Below, one piece after another: positions 16,619-24,414 of a stretch of 64,000 nt of DNA. Position 1 is the first letter of the stretch; each line of letters begins with the position of its first letter. The notes beneath the pieces are model-generated. The model saw only the letters and a program-made list of their open reading frames with translations. It was not told where the DNA came from and searched no databases. Origin of the DNA: Actinomadura kijaniata NBRC 14229 (GTDB lineage: Bacteria; Actinomycetota; Actinomycetes; Streptosporangiales; Streptosporangiaceae); the NCBI RefSeq assembly GCF_001552175.1, contig NZ_BCQR01000005.1, positions 1 through 64,000 on the forward strand. The letters are read 5' to 3'. The translations under genes were made by a program, and so were the position numbers.

Positions 16619-17590
16619 TCACAGGTCGAGGACGAGCCTCGGGCAGGCCGCGCGGGACACGCAGATCATCATGGTGTCGTGGGCGGCGCGTTCCTCCGGG
16701 GTGAGCAGGGAGTCGCGGTGGTCCACCGTCCCCTCCAGGACGGGGGTCTCGCACGTGCCGCAGGTGCCCTCGCGGCAGGACGACAGCACCGGCGTGCCCG
16801 CCTCCTCCACGGCCTCCAGGACGGACCTGCCCGGCGGGACGGTCACGGTCGTTCCCGACCGGGCCAGTTCCACCTCGAACGCCCCGTCCAGCACGGGTTC
16901 GCCGACCTGCCTGGGCGAGAACCGCTCGACCCGCAGCGCCCCGGGCGGCCAGGCGGCGCAGCGTTCCTCGACGGCCTCCAGCAGCCCCTCGGGGCCGCAG
17001 CAGTAGACGAGGGTGTCGGCGCGGGGCGTGCCCAGGAGCGCGTCCAGGTCCAGCAGGCCGGACTCGTCCTGCGGGTGGAGGGTGACGCGTCCGCCGTGGT
17101 CGGCCACCAGCCGCTCGCGGAACGCCATGGTCGCGCGGCTGCGCCCGCCGTACACCAGGCGCCAGTCCGCGCCGCGCCGCTCGGCCTCGGCCGCCATCGG
17201 CAGCAGCGGGGTGATCCCGATGCCGCCCGCGATGAACAGGTAGCGCGCGGCGGGTTCCAGCGCGAAGTGGTTGCGCGGCCCCCGGACCCGGAGCGGCGAC
17301 CCCGCCGTCAGCCGGTCGTGGACGTGGGCCGAGCCGCCGCGCCCGTCCGGCTCCCGCAGCACCGCGACCTGCCAGCGCGAACGGTCGGCCGGGTCCGAGC
17401 ACAGCGAGTACTGGCGGACCAGGTCGGGACCCAGCACCAGGTCGACGTGCGCGCCGGGCTCCCAGGCGGGCAGGTCGCCGCCGTCCGGGCGGGCCAGGGT
17501 GAGCAGGACGACGCCGTCGGCGACGCGGTCGCGTCCGGCCAGGGTCAGGTCGAGGTCGACCTCCGTGCCCGGCGGGCTCAACGTGGTCAC
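16619..17590 (-). CDS. PDR/VanB-type ferredoxin reductase component of Rieske oxygenase
   Basis: 323 residues from GTG 17590, which follows GGAGGGAG. The order is FMN/NAD reductase then C-terminal plant-type [2Fe-2S]: flavin-binding RQYSLCSDP, NAD-binding FIAGGIGITPLLPM, and cluster ligands CREGTCGTC with a later Cys in MMICVSRA. It passes electrons from NAD(P)H to the Rieske oxygenase two genes upstream. Its start overlaps the stop of the 66-codon gene by GTGA. The system resembles vanillate O-demethylase, but other aromatic ether or acid substrates are possible. Confidence 0.9.
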   Translation of the reverse strand: MTTLSPPGTEVDLDLTLAGRDRVADGVVLLTLARPDGGDLPAWEPGAHVDLVLGPDLVRQYSLCSDPADRSRWQVAVLREPDGRGGSAHVHDRLTAGSPLRVRGPRNHFALEPAARYLFIAGGIGITPLLPMAAEAERRGADWRLVYGGRSRATMAFRERLVADHGGRVTLHPQDESGLLDLDALLGTPRADTLVYCCGPEGLLEAVEERCAAWPPGALRVERFSPRQVGEPVLDGAFEVELARSGTTVTVPPGRSVLEAVEEAGTPVLSSCREGTCGTCETPVLEGTVDHRDSLLTPEERAAHDTMMICVSRAACPRLVLDL

Positions 17591-17787
17591 GGGGCTCCCT
17601 CCGCCGGGCGGTCGTGGTCCTCGGGGTGGCCGAGGAGCCAGTCCCACAGCGGGACCGGGTCCTCGAAGGCGCGCTCGGCGCCGCAGTGGCACACCGCCAG
17701 CAGCCGGTCGGTGCCCGGCATCCAGTGGACGCGGTGCAGCGCGGTGTCCGGGTCCACCGTGCCCGCCTTCACCGTGCCCGCCTTCAC
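17587..17787 (-). CDS. Small CHC-motif protein between Rieske oxygenase and reductase
   Basis: 66 residues. It begins VKAGTVKAGTVDPDTA, continues HRVHWMPGTDRLLAVCHCGA and ends DPVPLWDWLLGHPEDH plus a short tail. Its GTG overlaps the oxygenase TGA (GTGA at 17784-17787), and its own TGA overlaps the reductase GTG, so it is translationally coupled on both sides. CxC with His residues suggests metal binding or a redox role (inference). Its first eleven codons contain three in-frame GTGs because of a 15-bp tandem repeat, so the exact start may be downstream. No family name is known to me. Confidence 0.75.
   Translation of the reverse strand: MKAGTVKAGTVDPDTALHRVHWMPGTDRLLAVCHCGAERAFEDPVPLWDWLLGHPEDHDRPAEGAP
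17755..17784 (-). repeat. 15-bp tandem duplication in the small-protein start
   Basis: CACCGTGCCCGCCTT occurs twice in a row at 17755-17769 and 17770-17784, encoding KAGTV twice. The duplication keeps the reading frame and multiplies GTG start codons directly after the oxygenase stop. Confidence 0.9.
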
Positions 17788-18812
17788 TGGGCCATCCGGG
17801 CGAGGAGGCGGCGGGCGGCCAGGCCGCCGGTGTCGATGTTGATGCTGAGCTCCTGGTAGCCGGGCTTCTCGGTGTCCAGGGCCTTCTGCAGCACGTTCAA
17901 CGCGTCCACGTCCTGCATCACCACGGTGTGGTTGTTCTTGTGCAGGAACTCGGTGACCTCCTGGTCGTCGAGCGCGAAGTCCCGCGCCACCGCCCAGAAG
18001 TCGTAGGTGTGCTTCCCGGTCGAGGGGGTGATGGCGTACACGACCTCGACGTGGAAGGCCTGCGGGTCGGTGCCGTCGGCGTTCGGGGGAGGGGAGCCGA
18101 CCGGCGCGACCCGCGAGTGCAGCAGGTACAGGCAGGGCGCGTGGTACTCGATGTCCTGCCAGCGGGTGATGCGGCCCTGGATGCCGGTGGAGTTGGCGTA
18201 GAACGGCGGGCACTCGGCGTCGTCCATGTGGCGGCTGACGTACACCACGCCCGCCTCCTCGTCCACCGTGGTGGTGATCGGCGTCTCGGCGACCTCGGGG
18301 GTGCCGATGTAGCCGCCGTGCAGGTACGTCTCGTGCGACAGGTCCAGCAGGTTGTCCACCAGCAGGCCGTAGTCGCAGTCGATCGGCTCCATGCCCGACA
18401 CGACGGTGTACTCCGGGGAGTCCAGCCACGGGGCGCGCGGCGGCAGCAGGTCGCCGGGTTCCCCGTCGCCGATCCACACCCACACGAACGAGTCCTGCTC
18501 GACCACGGGATAGGCGGTGAGCCGCGCGGTGCGGGGGATGCGCTGCTGCCCGGGAACGTAGGTGCACGCGCCGTCGGTGCCGTAGGTGAAGCCGTGGTAC
18601 CCGCACTGGATCCGGTCGCCGACCAGCCGGCTCGGGGCCTGCGACAGCGGGTAGCGGCGGTGCACGCAGCGGTCCGACAGCGCGACGGGGCGGCCGTCCT
18701 CGGTGCGGTACAGCAGGATCGGCTCGTCCAGGAGGGTGCGGCCGAGCGGCTCGCGTCCGACCTCGCGGGCGTAGGCGGCGACGTACCACTGGTTGCGCAC
18801 GAACGCGGTCAT
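17784..18812 (-). CDS. Rieske non-heme iron oxygenase, vanillate demethylase-like alpha subunit
   Basis: 342 residues. Rieske [2Fe-2S] ligands are C49-x-H51 and C70-x2-H73 (CVHRRYP, CGYHGF). The mononuclear iron site is D157/H160/H165 in DLSHETYLH. The length and the QWYVAAYAREVG start match VanA-type monooxygenases that demethylate vanillate or hydroxylate related aromatics using O2. GAGGAGACGAG precedes the ATG. It is first in a three-gene operon with the small CHC protein and the reductase. An inverted repeat about 89 bp upstream probably binds the IclR regulator encoded just upstream. Confidence 0.9.
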   Translation of the reverse strand: MTAFVRNQWYVAAYAREVGREPLGRTLLDEPILLYRTEDGRPVALSDRCVHRRYPLSQAPSRLVGDRIQCGYHGFTYGTDGACTYVPGQQRIPRTARLTAYPVVEQDSFVWVWIGDGEPGDLLPPRAPWLDSPEYTVVSGMEPIDCDYGLLVDNLLDLSHETYLHGGYIGTPEVAETPITTTVDEEAGVVYVSRHMDDAECPPFYANSTGIQGRITRWQDIEYHAPCLYLLHSRVAPVGSPPPNADGTDPQAFHVEVVYAITPSTGKHTYDFWAVARDFALDDQEVTEFLHKNNHTVVMQDVDALNVLQKALDTEKPGYQELSINIDTGGLAARRLLARMAQ

Positions 18813-18900
18813 TCTCGTCTCCTCGGGGCGGGAAGGGGGGCTGCGACGACCGGCCGGTGCAGGCCATCGTGAACCAGCTCACTCCGCCCGGTCCGCGCCC

Positions 18901-18917
18901 TTTCCGGATGCCGGAAA
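18901..18917. promoter_or_regulatory. IclR-type operator candidate upstream of the Rieske operon
   Basis: TTTCCGG-ATG-CCGGAAA is a perfect inverted repeat with 7-bp arms. It lies between the IclR gene end and the oxygenase start, both on the minus strand. TTTCCG/CGGAAA arms are common in IclR-family operators (family knowledge), and an IclR gene is adjacent. I see no convincing -10/-35 pair next to it. Confidence 0.55.
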
Positions 18918-18949
18918 ACGGGAACGGCCCGCTCGCCCGCGAGACGCGG

Positions 18950-19699
18950 TCACCCGTAGGAGGTGGTCACCGCCCGGGAGATGGCGCGGGCGCTGGTGCA
19001 CACCAGGGGCGCCAGGGCCTGGGCCGTGGTGGTGCCGTGCCGCACCACCAGCGACACCGCCGCGACCACCGCGCCGCCCTCCCCGTGGACGGGGGCGGCG
19101 ACCGACAGGGCGTCCATGGTGACCTGCCGGTCGCTGACCGCGTAGCCGCGCGTGCGGACGTGCGCCAGCATGCGCCGCACCTGGTCGGGGTCGGTGACGG
19201 TGAGCTCGGTGAAGCGCGGCAGCGGCCCGGCGAGCACCCGCTCCTGGACCTCCGGCGGGGCGTGCGCGAGCAGCGCCAGCCCGACGCCGGTGGCGGTGAG
19301 CGCGAACCGCCCGCCCACCCTGGTCAGCACCGGCACGGCCCCCGATCCGGCGATGCGCTCGATGAAGACCAGCTCGGTGCCCTCGCGCACGGCGAGCTGC
19401 ACGTTCTCGCGGGTCACCTGGGACAGGTCCTCCAGGAACGGCAGCGCCCGCTCACGCAGCCCCTGCCCGCGCGGCGCCAGGCAGCCGATCTCCCACAGCC
19501 GCAGCCCGACCCGGTAGCGGCCGTCGTCGCCGCGTTCCAGCGCGCCCCAGTCCAGCAGGTCGCGGGCCATCCGGTGGACGGTCGACACCGGCAGGTCCGC
19601 CCGCCGGGCCAGCTCGCTCAGCGTCAGCGCCGGATGCCGCGCGTCGAACGCCCCGAGGACCCGCAGCGCCCGCGCCAGCACCGGCCCGGTCCCCGTCAC
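18950..19699 (-). CDS. IclR family transcriptional regulator
   Basis: 249 residues from GTG 19699. The N-terminal winged HTH is LTLSELARRADLPVSTVHRM and the C-terminal effector domain contains ELVFIERIAGSGAVPVLT, ATGVGLALLAHAPPEVQERV and VSVAAPVHGEGGAVVAAVSL-like text (DALSVAAPVHGEGG). Regulators of this family sense aromatic acids and small metabolites. The downstream Rieske operon and the repeat at 18901-18917 make it the likely local target. Its GTG overlaps the Lrp stop (GTGA), so both regulators come from one transcript. Confidence 0.92.
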   Translation of the reverse strand: MTGTGPVLARALRVLGAFDARHPALTLSELARRADLPVSTVHRMARDLLDWGALERGDDGRYRVGLRLWEIGCLAPRGQGLRERALPFLEDLSQVTRENVQLAVREGTELVFIERIAGSGAVPVLTRVGGRFALTATGVGLALLAHAPPEVQERVLAGPLPRFTELTVTDPDQVRRMLAHVRTRGYAVSDRQVTMDALSVAAPVHGEGGAVVAAVSLVVRHGTTTAQALAPLVCTSARAISRAVTTSYG

Positions 19700-20190
19700 G
19701 GCAGCACCCCCCGGCCGTCGCGGGTCTCGAAGACCAGCTGGGTCTGGGTCTGGCGGACCACCGCGTGCACGGTGACGTGCTCCAGGATGAGGTCGCGCAG
19801 GCCCTCGGCGTTGGGGACGGCGACGTGCAGCAGGAAGTCGTCGTCGCCCGCCACGTGCAGCACCGACAGCGTGCCGGGGATCGTCACCAGGTCGTCGTAG
19901 AGGGCGCGGACCAGGTCGCGGCTGTGGCTGCCGAGCCGCACCTTGATGATCGCCTGGAGGGGGCGGCCCAGGGCGGCCGAGTCCAGCCGCGCGTTGACCG
20001 ACCGGATCACCCCCGACCGCCGCAGCGCCCGCACCCGGTAGGCGCAGGTGGACTCGGCGACCCCGGCGCGGGCGGCGAGCGCGGCGTTGGTCAGGCGGCC
20101 GTCCTCGACGAGCGCGGCGAGGATCCTCAGGTCGGTCTCGTCCAGGGTCCCCGGCGGGGCTTGCGGTTTCTTCGGCGGCGGCGCTGCCAC
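19696..20190 (-). CDS. Lrp/AsnC family transcriptional regulator
   Basis: 164 residues. The HTH is LTNAALAARAGVAESTCAYR within an N-terminal domain starting LDETDLRILAALVEDGR, and the RAM ligand domain follows (QAIIKVRLGSHSRD, VLHVAGDDDFLLHVAV). GTG start with GGAGGG. It is divergent, across about 100 bp, from a Cys/Met-metabolism PLP enzyme, the classical arrangement in which an Lrp protein controls an amino-acid lyase. Its stop overlaps the IclR start. Confidence 0.92.
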   Translation of the reverse strand: MAAPPPKKPQAPPGTLDETDLRILAALVEDGRLTNAALAARAGVAESTCAYRVRALRRSGVIRSVNARLDSAALGRPLQAIIKVRLGSHSRDLVRALYDDLVTIPGTLSVLHVAGDDDFLLHVAVPNAEGLRDLILEHVTVHAVVRQTQTQLVFETRDGRGVLP

Positions 20191-20289
20191 GGGGCCCTCC
20201 GGTTGGTGGATCCACGAAGATATGGGGGGTAAGCCATCACTTCTGCGACAAGCATTGCAGTTGATTGGCGTTCCGCCCAGTCTGGGGGC

Positions 20290-21528
20290 ATGGCTTCACG
20301 GTTTCTTCGGCCGGACTCGCTGGCCGTTCACGCCGGTCGCGAGGACCTGGCGGACCTCGGCGTCCACGCGCCGCCCCTCGACCTGTCGTCGACCAACCCG
20401 CTGCCCGACGTCGAGGCGGGCGGGCTGTCCTACGAGGCCATGGCGTCGGGCGGGACGCCGCTGGCCGAGGGCGGCGCGGTGTACGCGCGGCTGTGGAACC
20501 CGACGGTCGCGCGCTTCGAGGAGGCCCTGGCCGCGCTGGAGCACGCCGATGCCGCCGTGGCGTTCTCGTCCGGGATGGCCGCGTTCACCGCCGTGGCGCT
20601 CGCGCGGGTCCACGAGACCGGCCGCCGCCACGTCGTGGCGGTACGGCCCCTGTACGGCGGCACCGACCACCTGCTCGCCTCCGGGCTGCTCGGCACCGAG
20701 ACGACGTTCTGCCGGCCCGAGGAGATCGCGGGCGCGGTACGGCCCGACACCGCCCTGGTGATCCTGGAGACCCCGGCGAACCCGACGCTCGACCTGGTCG
20801 ACATCCGCGCCGCCGTCACCGCCGCCGGGCCGGTTCCGGTGCTGGTCGACAACACCTTCGCCACCCCGGTCCTGCAGAACCCGCTCGACCACGGCGCGGC
20901 GTTCGCGCTGCACAGCGCGACCAAGTACCTCGGCGGGCACGGCGACGTCATCGGGGGCGTCGTCGCCTGCTCCGCCGAGCACGCGGCCGCGCTGCGGCGG
21001 GTCCGCGCGGTCACCGGGGCGCTCCTGCACCCGCTGGGCGGTTACCTGCTGCACCGGGGCCTGGCCACGCTGCCGGTCCGCGTCCGCGCCCAGCAGGACA
21101 ACGCGCGGCGCGTCGCCGCGTGGCTGGCCGCGCACCCGCAGGTCACGGCGGTCCACTACCCGGAACTGGCCGGGGACCCGCGCGGGCTGCTGGGCCGCCA
21201 GATGCGCGGCCCGGGCGCGATGCTCGCGGTCGAGCTGCGCGGAGGCTACGCGGCGGCCCGGAACGTCACCTCCGCCGTCCGCCTGTTCACCCACGCGGTC
21301 TCGCTCGGCGGCGTGGACTCGCTGATCCAGCACCCGCGCGCCCTCACCCACCGGCCCGTCACCGCCGAGGCGAAGCCGGGCGAGGGCCTGGTCCGGCTGT
21401 CGATCGGGCTGGAGGACCCCGCGGACCTGATCGCCGACCTCGACCAGGCCCTGGCACCGGACCGGTCCGCGCCCCGGTCCGGCGACGAGGTCGGGGCGGA
21501 CGCCGGGCGGCAGCCGGTCGCGCACTGA
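20290..21528 (+). CDS. Cys/Met metabolism PLP-dependent enzyme (cystathionine/methionine gamma-lyase type)
   Basis: 412 residues. The PLP lysine is K212 in SATKYLGGHGDV, with SSGMAAFTA (phosphate binding) at 93-101 and VLVDNTFATPVLQNPL before it. YARLWNPT (65-72) matches the conserved Y-R-NPT substrate loop. The family includes cystathionine gamma-lyase, gamma-synthase and methionine gamma-lyase; residues that split these cannot be judged with certainty. The divergent Lrp gene is the likely regulator. It is monocistronic, followed by the fucosidase promoter. Confidence 0.88.
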   Translation: MASRFLRPDSLAVHAGREDLADLGVHAPPLDLSSTNPLPDVEAGGLSYEAMASGGTPLAEGGAVYARLWNPTVARFEEALAALEHADAAVAFSSGMAAFTAVALARVHETGRRHVVAVRPLYGGTDHLLASGLLGTETTFCRPEEIAGAVRPDTALVILETPANPTLDLVDIRAAVTAAGPVPVLVDNTFATPVLQNPLDHGAAFALHSATKYLGGHGDVIGGVVACSAEHAAALRRVRAVTGALLHPLGGYLLHRGLATLPVRVRAQQDNARRVAAWLAAHPQVTAVHYPELAGDPRGLLGRQMRGPGAMLAVELRGGYAAARNVTSAVRLFTHAVSLGGVDSLIQHPRALTHRPVTAEAKPGEGLVRLSIGLEDPADLIADLDQALAPDRSAPRSGDEVGADAGRQPVAH

Positions 21529-21552
21529 CCGGCCGCCGCCCCGGCGGGGCCC

Positions 21553-21603
21553 TTGTGTCGTGGCTCACACGAGATCTACGATCACGGCATCGAAGCGCTT
21601 CGA
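21553..21603 (+). promoter_or_regulatory. Promoter and LacI-type operator of the fucosidase gene
   Basis: TTGTGT (21553-21558), an 18-nt spacer and TACGAT (21577-21582) predict a start near 21589. The perfect 14-bp palindrome TCGAAGCGCTTCGA at 21590-21603 begins at +1, as expected for a repressor that blocks initiation. The AAGCGCTT core is shared with sites at 23200-23213, 27540-27553 and 29923-29936. Confidence 0.7.
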
Positions 21604-21629
21604 CACGCTCTCGACGCGAAGGAGCCCCG

Positions 21630-23123
21630 ATGTACCGACGCGGATTCCTGGCGGCCTCCGCGCTGGCGGCCGGGGCGGCGGCGCTGCCCCCGCCGTCCGC
21701 CCACGCCGCCGCCCCGCCCCCCGCCCTCGCCCCCGGCAACCGCCACGCCCTGCAAAAGCGCTTCGTCGACTGGCGCTTCGGCATGTTCCTGCACTTCAAC
21801 ATGGGGACGTTCCATGACGCCGAATGGGTGGAGCCCGACCGCGACCCCGCCTCGTTCGCCCCCACCGACCTGGACTGCGGCCAGTGGGCCGACGCCGCCC
21901 GCGCCGCCGGGATGCGGTTCGCCGTCCTGACCGCCAAGCACCACGACGGGTTCTGCCTCTGGCCGTCCCGGCACACCCCCTACACCGTGGCCGACAGCCC
22001 GGTGAAGCGCGACATCGTCCGCGAGTACATGCGCGCCTTCCGCGCCCGCGGCGTCACCCCCTGCCTGTACTTCTCGATCTGGGACCGCACCAACGGCGTG
22101 GGCCCCAAGGGTTTCGACGACCGGCCGCCGATCACCCGCGACCGGATCGAGTTCGTCAAGGCACAGCTCACCGAGCTGCTCACCGGGTACGGGCCGGTCC
22201 CCCTGCTGATCCTCGACGGCTGGGCGTGGCACTGGGCGTTCGGGCACCAGAGCGTGCCGTTCGGCGAGATCCGCGCGCACATCGCCGCCCTGCAACCCGA
22301 CTGCCTGGTGCTCGACCTCAACGGGCTGACCGTGCCGTGGCACTCGGACCTGCTGTTCATCGAGGAGACCAAGGGCGGCGTGTTCTGCCCGCCCGGCAAC
22401 ACCCTCGCGGCCTCGCAGGGGCAGACCGTCTCCCCGGCGGGGTGGTTCTGGCACCCCTCCACGCCCGCGACCCTGCTCAGCACCGAGCAGATCGTGGACG
22501 GCCACCTCACGCCGCTGGAACAGCGCTACTGCACCTTCATCCTCAACTGCCCGCCCAACCCGCGCGGCCTGCTGGACGACGAGGTCGTGACCAGGCTGCG
22601 GGAGGTCGGCCGCGCGTGGCGGCCCGACCGGACCCGCCCCCCGCTGCCCGCCCAGCCCGACGTGCTGCGCCATCCGCTCACCCCGGTCGCCTCCGACGCC
22701 CCGGCCGCCGTGGACGGGCACAGCGACTACGGCTGGAACGGCCAGGCCGACCAGACCCTCTGGACGTCCGGCACGCCCCTGCCCCAGGCGGCCACCCTCG
22801 ACCTGGGCCGGGTGTTCACCGGCATCGACGCCGTGGGCTACCTCCCGCGCCAGGACACCCGGACGCCCGGCTCGTTCGAGGAGTTCGTCACCACCGGCAA
22901 CATCACCGGATACCGGGTGCTGACCAGCGTCGACGGCAGGCGCTTCCGGCCCGTCGCCGAAGGCCGGTGGGCCGCCGACCACGCCTACAAGCTGGTCCGC
23001 CTCCGCCGGCCCGTGACGGCCCGCCACGTCCGGCTGGAGGCGCGGGCGACCGTGGGCGGCGGGCCCGCCGTCGTCAGCGAGATCGACTGCGGCGGACTGA
23101 ACCGCAGGCCCCGGCCCCTGTAA
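21630..23123 (+). CDS. Secreted alpha-L-fucosidase, GH29 family
   Basis: 497 residues. A Tat-type signal (MYRRGFLAASALAAG) is cleaved near residue 27. The GH29 barrel follows with FGMFLHFNMGTFHDAEW, VLTAKHHDGFCLWPS and LLILDGWAWHW, where D196 fits the GH29 nucleophile. A C-terminal discoidin-like beta domain (about 355-490) probably binds carbohydrate. The enzyme removes alpha-L-fucosyl groups from exported or extracellular glycans. GGAGCCCCG precedes the ATG. It lies downstream of a LacI-type operator and belongs functionally to the carbohydrate locus that follows. Confidence 0.88.
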   Translation: MYRRGFLAASALAAGAAALPPPSAHAAAPPPALAPGNRHALQKRFVDWRFGMFLHFNMGTFHDAEWVEPDRDPASFAPTDLDCGQWADAARAAGMRFAVLTAKHHDGFCLWPSRHTPYTVADSPVKRDIVREYMRAFRARGVTPCLYFSIWDRTNGVGPKGFDDRPPITRDRIEFVKAQLTELLTGYGPVPLLILDGWAWHWAFGHQSVPFGEIRAHIAALQPDCLVLDLNGLTVPWHSDLLFIEETKGGVFCPPGNTLAASQGQTVSPAGWFWHPSTPATLLSTEQIVDGHLTPLEQRYCTFILNCPPNPRGLLDDEVVTRLREVGRAWRPDRTRPPLPAQPDVLRHPLTPVASDAPAAVDGHSDYGWNGQADQTLWTSGTPLPQAATLDLGRVFTGIDAVGYLPRQDTRTPGSFEEFVTTGNITGYRVLTSVDGRRFRPVAEGRWAADHAYKLVRLRRPVTARHVRLEARATVGGGPAVVSEIDCGGLNRRPRPL

Positions 23124-23161
23124 CCGCACCCGCGCCGACGGCGGCGCACGCGCCCGGCCAC

Positions 23162-23213
23162 TTGTGGGGCGTGCGCCCCGTCGCTTAGTCTCACCGTACG
23201 GAAAGCGCTTTCC
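23162..23213 (+). promoter_or_regulatory. Promoter and LacI-type operator of the Gfo/DUF993/isomerase operon
   Basis: TTGTGG (23162-23167), an 18-nt spacer and TAGTCT (23186-23191) are followed by the perfect palindrome GGAAAGCGCTTTCC at 23200-23213. The spacing from -10 to operator is within 1 bp of that at the fucosidase promoter. GGGGCG-TG-CGCCCC (23166-23179) lies in the spacer and could also act as a terminator hairpin for the fucosidase gene. Confidence 0.65.
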
Positions 23214-23250
23214 CGCCGCCTGTTCGAACGATGATCCCGGGAGGGACCCG

Positions 23251-24414
23251 ATGACAACCCGCACCCTCGGCGTGGTGATGAACGGCGTGACCGGCCGCAT
23301 GGGCTACCGCCAGCACCTCGTCCGCTCCGTCCTGGCGATCAACTCCGCCGGCGGCGTCGCCCTGCCCACCGGCGAGCGGGTCCTGCTGAAGCCGGTGCTC
23401 GTCGGCCGCAGCGAGGCCAAGCTGCGCGACCTGGCCGGACGCCACGACATCCCCGACTGGACCACGGACCTGGACGCGGCGCTGGCCGACCCGGCCAACC
23501 AGGTCTACTTCGACGCCCAGGTGACCTCCGCCCGCGTCGGGGCCGTGACGCGCGCCATCGAGGCGGGCAAGCATGTGTACGCCGAGAAGCCCACCGCCGA
23601 GACCCTCGAGGACGCCATCACGCTGGCCAAGACCGCGCGGGCCGCCGGGGTGAAGAACGGCGTGGTGCAGGACAAGCTGTTCCTGCCGGGGCTGCTGAAG
23701 CTCAAGCGGCTGGTCGACGGCGGGTTCTTCGGACGGGTGCTGTCGGTGCGCGGGGAGTTCGGCTACTGGGTGTTCGAGGGGGACTGGCAGGCCGCCCAGC
23801 GGCCGAGCTGGAACTACCGGGCCGAGGACGGCGGCGGGATCGTGCTGGACATGTTCCCGCACTGGCACTACGTGCTGGAGAACCTGTTCGGCCGGGTCGA
23901 GGCCGTCACCGCGCGGGCGGTCACGCACGTCCCCGAGCGCTGGGACGAGGCGGGCGGCCGCTACGACGCGACCGCCGACGACGCCGCCTACGGCATCTTC
24001 GAGCTGGCGGGCGGGGTCGTGGCGCAGATCAACTCCTCCTGGACCACGCGGGTGTTCCGGGACGAGCTGGTGGAGTTCCAGGTGGACGGCACCGAGGGCA
24101 GCGCGGTGGCGGGCCTGCGGCGGTGCCGCGTCCAGCACCGCTCCACCACGCCCAAGCCGGTGTGGAACCCGGACCTGCCGGCGACCGAGCCGTTCCGGGA
24201 GCAGTGGCAGGAGGTGCCCGACAACGCCGAGTTCGACAACGGGTTCAAGACGCAGTGGGAGATGTTCGTGCGGCACGTGGCGGCCGACGAGCCGTTCCCC
24301 TACGACTTCGCCGCCGGGGCGCGCGGCGTGCAGCTCGCCCAGGCGGGCCTGCTGTCGTCCACCGAGGGCCGCCGGGTCGAGCTGACCCCGATCGACTTCG
24401 GCGGGGAGGCGTGA
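23251..24414 (+). CDS. Gfo/Idh/MocA family oxidoreductase
   Basis: 387 residues. The NAD(P)-binding motif GVTGRMG is at 12-18 and the family signature EKP is at 112-114 (AGKHVYAEKPTAE). The C-terminal domain contains GGGIVLDMFPHWHYVLENLF, with a His that may take part in catalysis. Such enzymes oxidise a sugar hydroxyl with a tightly used NAD. A GGGAGGGA ribosome site precedes the ATG. It is first in an operon with a DUF993 protein (TGATG overlap) and a TIM-barrel isomerase, and is downstream of an AAGCGCTT operator. Confidence 0.9.
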   Translation: MTTRTLGVVMNGVTGRMGYRQHLVRSVLAINSAGGVALPTGERVLLKPVLVGRSEAKLRDLAGRHDIPDWTTDLDAALADPANQVYFDAQVTSARVGAVTRAIEAGKHVYAEKPTAETLEDAITLAKTARAAGVKNGVVQDKLFLPGLLKLKRLVDGGFFGRVLSVRGEFGYWVFEGDWQAAQRPSWNYRAEDGGGIVLDMFPHWHYVLENLFGRVEAVTARAVTHVPERWDEAGGRYDATADDAAYGIFELAGGVVAQINSSWTTRVFRDELVEFQVDGTEGSAVAGLRRCRVQHRSTTPKPVWNPDLPATEPFREQWQEVPDNAEFDNGFKTQWEMFVRHVAADEPFPYDFAAGARGVQLAQAGLLSSTEGRRVELTPIDFGGEA

